Positions 62,888 to 64,000 of a stretch of 64,000 nucleotides of DNA are shown here, in pieces. Source of the DNA: an uncultured Desulfovibrio sp. (GTDB lineage: Bacteria > Desulfobacterota > Desulfovibrionia > Desulfovibrionales > Desulfovibrionaceae). The DNA lies in the NCBI GenBank assembly GCA_913060505.1, contig CAJXRQ010000003.1, positions 1 through 64,000 on the forward strand. Direction: 5' to 3'. The notes under the pieces were generated by a model. It saw only the letters and a program-made list of their open reading frames with translations. It was not told where the DNA came from and made no database searches. How positions within the stretch are numbered: the first letter of the stretch is position 1; each line of letters opens with the position of its first letter. The position numbers were made by a program, and so were the translations under genes.

Positions 62888-62891
62888 CATC

Positions 62892-63278
62892 ATGCAGGGT
62901 TGGGCGGACGCTCTGCTTGCCGGGCATTTGCTGCTGGCAGCTTTCAACGTCCTGAGCCTGCCGCTCATCTGGATCGGGGCATGGCGTAAATGGAACTTCG
63001 TGCGTAACCCGTGGTTTCGCTGGAGCCATGTCCTGCTTATGGGGATCGTTCTGGGCGAAACATTGCTCGGTCTGACCTGTCCTTTGACACTCTGGGAAGA
63101 TCAACTACGAGGAATCACATCCCCAGAACAACGTGGATTGATCTCCCGAATCATGGAATCCATACTCTTCTGCGACAGTCCGCCATGGATCTTCATGGTT
63201 GTGTATGGTCTCTTTTTTGCGCTGATCCTCATCACCATGCAATTCGTGCCACCCCGACACCGTCGCAGCAAGGACTGA
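62892..63278 (+). CDS. DUF2784 family membrane protein
   Basis: A 128-residue protein with three to four helices (LLAGHLLLAAFNVLSLPLIW, WSHVLLMGIVLGETLLGLTC, WIFMVVYGLFFALILITMQF) and the LTCPLTLWE signature of DUF2784. Function unknown. It follows the hydrolase gene by 4 bp, so both likely work at the membrane together. Confidence 0.85.
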   Translation: MQGWADALLAGHLLLAAFNVLSLPLIWIGAWRKWNFVRNPWFRWSHVLLMGIVLGETLLGLTCPLTLWEDQLRGITSPEQRGLISRIMESILFCDSPPWIFMVVYGLFFALILITMQFVPPRHRRSKD

Positions 63279-63391
63279 AAAATATGCCTGTTCATTCACC
63301 CGAATAAACAATATTTTCCTTAAAATAATTACATTTTTCTCTTACGGCATGCATTTCGCTAGCTGAAAACCACGCTGCAAGGAGGTTCAGC

Positions 63392-63652
63392 ATGAATATC
63401 GAAATAGTCGGCGTTGCCTACGCCCCATCACAAGGCACGGCTCAGGAATCCACCAATACCCAAAACAACACCAAATCCGGGTCCAAAGTGGACGAAGCTG
63501 CCGATGTCGTGGCCCAGAATTCACTCAAAGCCCGTGAACAGGCCCGGCAGGAAGCTGACTTTGCAGCCTTTTCCGGAACCGTGGACGCGCACGAGCTGAA
63601 CATGGAACGGGTCATGGACCTGCTCAACGATCCGGCACTGGCAGACCTCTAG
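63392..63652 (+). CDS. Small hypothetical protein
   Basis: An 86-residue hydrophilic protein, MNIEIVGVAYAPSQGTAQES with a Ser/Thr/Asn-rich middle and two helices at the end (SLKAREQARQEADFAAFSGT, HELNMERVMDLLNDPALADL). No family. AAGGAGG precedes the ATG and a strong terminator follows, so it is a real short transcript. Confidence 0.65.
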   Translation: MNIEIVGVAYAPSQGTAQESTNTQNNTKSGSKVDEAADVVAQNSLKAREQARQEADFAAFSGTVDAHELNMERVMDLLNDPALADL

Positions 63653-64000
63653 AAGCTTACGCACAGAAAGCGTCTTGGACGCTCCAGGGCAACCCGAGTA
63701 TGAATCGGGTTACCCTGGAGCGTTTTTTATTACCATCAATTTCAGCCTATTCCGGTATAAAAGTCACATTTATGAAACAAAGGGCTAGACAGACATTTTC
63801 CACAGGGTTATATTGTAACTGAAGTCAGAGTTCTTTCCTCAGGGAAAGACAGGCTGGACCGCAACGGAGGGTAATAGGAAATAATCGACCCCGAGTGGTT
63901 TTCACCATACTGGCGAACCGAGTCGCCACCTAGCCCCAAAGAGCGCCGTGCGCCGAGCAAGCACCGCCGTCAGGCTCAGCGGAAGAGCTGAAAGCCGGGG
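63653..64000. other. Intergenic region to the window end, partly GC-rich and possibly structured
   Basis: After the terminator at 63679 there is an AT-rich stretch (63728-63835), then a GC-rich region to 64000 with several short complementary segments (for example CAGC-GGAAGA-GCTG near 63978) and no reading frame. It does not match any riboswitch, RNase P, tmRNA, SRP or 6S pattern I know. GTGCGCC at 63948 resembles a group II intron 5' end, a weak clue. The feature may continue beyond the window. Confidence 0.3.
63679..63728 (+). terminator. Long terminator after the small hypothetical gene
   Basis: ACGCTCCAGGG..AACCCGA pairs with TCGGGTT..CCCTGGAGCGT across a seven-base loop, then TTTTTT. 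About 18 paired bases. Confidence 0.95.

Noticed and set aside
1-64000. Search for CRISPR arrays, insertion sequences and tRNA genes
   Set aside because: No regularly spaced repeats, transposase frames or cloverleaf-like genes were noticed by eye; none can be supported.

Overview
The window looks like a chromosome segment of a Gram-negative, anaerobic, sulfate-reducer-type deltaproteobacterium, most likely Desulfovibrionaceae (Desulfovibrio or Pseudodesulfovibrio). Support comes from rex beside the F0 genes atpE-atpB-atpI-atpZ, a flavoredoxin-like flavin reductase, an aldolase of the ADTH/DKFP route, two chemoreceptors, many two-component and cyclic-di-GMP proteins, and MlaA and lipoprotein genes that imply an outer membrane. 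The genus call is inference; no rRNA or tRNA gene was found.

Layout. 1-5.2 kb: 5' part of a hydantoinase-like gene, a secreted alpha/beta hydrolase overlapping mlaA, exonuclease III, a 29-residue membrane protein, and a BaiN/YhiN-type flavoprotein. 5.3-12 kb: a dCache chemoreceptor, a cupin-slyX pair, then an FmdE-type protein with a complete FecCD-type metal/chelate ABC importer. 12.1-16.5 kb: two lipoproteins (one an NlpC/P60 peptidase) and a small phage-like regulatory group (HTH protein, DUF5675, S24 repressor). 16.9-24.2 kb: ADTH-type aldolase, EAL-HDOD protein, radical SAM protein, hybrid kinase with its receiver partner, and a PhoB-like regulator. 24.2-29.8 kb: rex, the F0 operon, an NtrY-like kinase and a DUF4390 protein. 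30.0-34.3 kb: an isolated T7-type tail tubular protein gene, an HD-GYP phosphodiesterase and a second hybrid kinase. 34.4-48.0 kb: a complete tad/Flp pilus locus in two divergent operons around a sigma-54 activator. 48.3-56.8 kb: a compact podovirus-like packaging and capsid module (scaffold, Bbp19, portal, capsid, terminase, 3TM-type holin) with no integrase or replication genes. 57-64 kb: a second chemoreceptor and housekeeping or unknown genes.

Two systems stand out. First, the tad locus has two perfect -24/-12 promoters (before flp and before the TadE operon) and three 21-bp palindromes with the core ACAAAAAAT, placed about 140-225 bp upstream of the predicted starts. This suggests that the locally encoded sigma-54 activator controls both operons. 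Second, intact phage-type genes sit in three separated places among host genes: a regulatory group at 14.4-16.4 kb, a tail gene at 30.0-30.6 kb, and packaging, capsid and holin genes at 48.3-56.8 kb. The packaging genes keep their catalytic motifs, but nothing for integration or replication is present. This is the pattern expected of a domesticated virus or gene transfer agent; D. desulfuricans is known to produce the Dd1 agent, but linking this locus to Dd1 is inference.

Smaller points of interest are a Rex-like box before the F0 operon, a c subunit with most Na+-ligand residues, a chemoreceptor with a CZB-type zinc site between its two membrane segments, and a hydrolase-like protein whose nucleophile elbow lacks serine.
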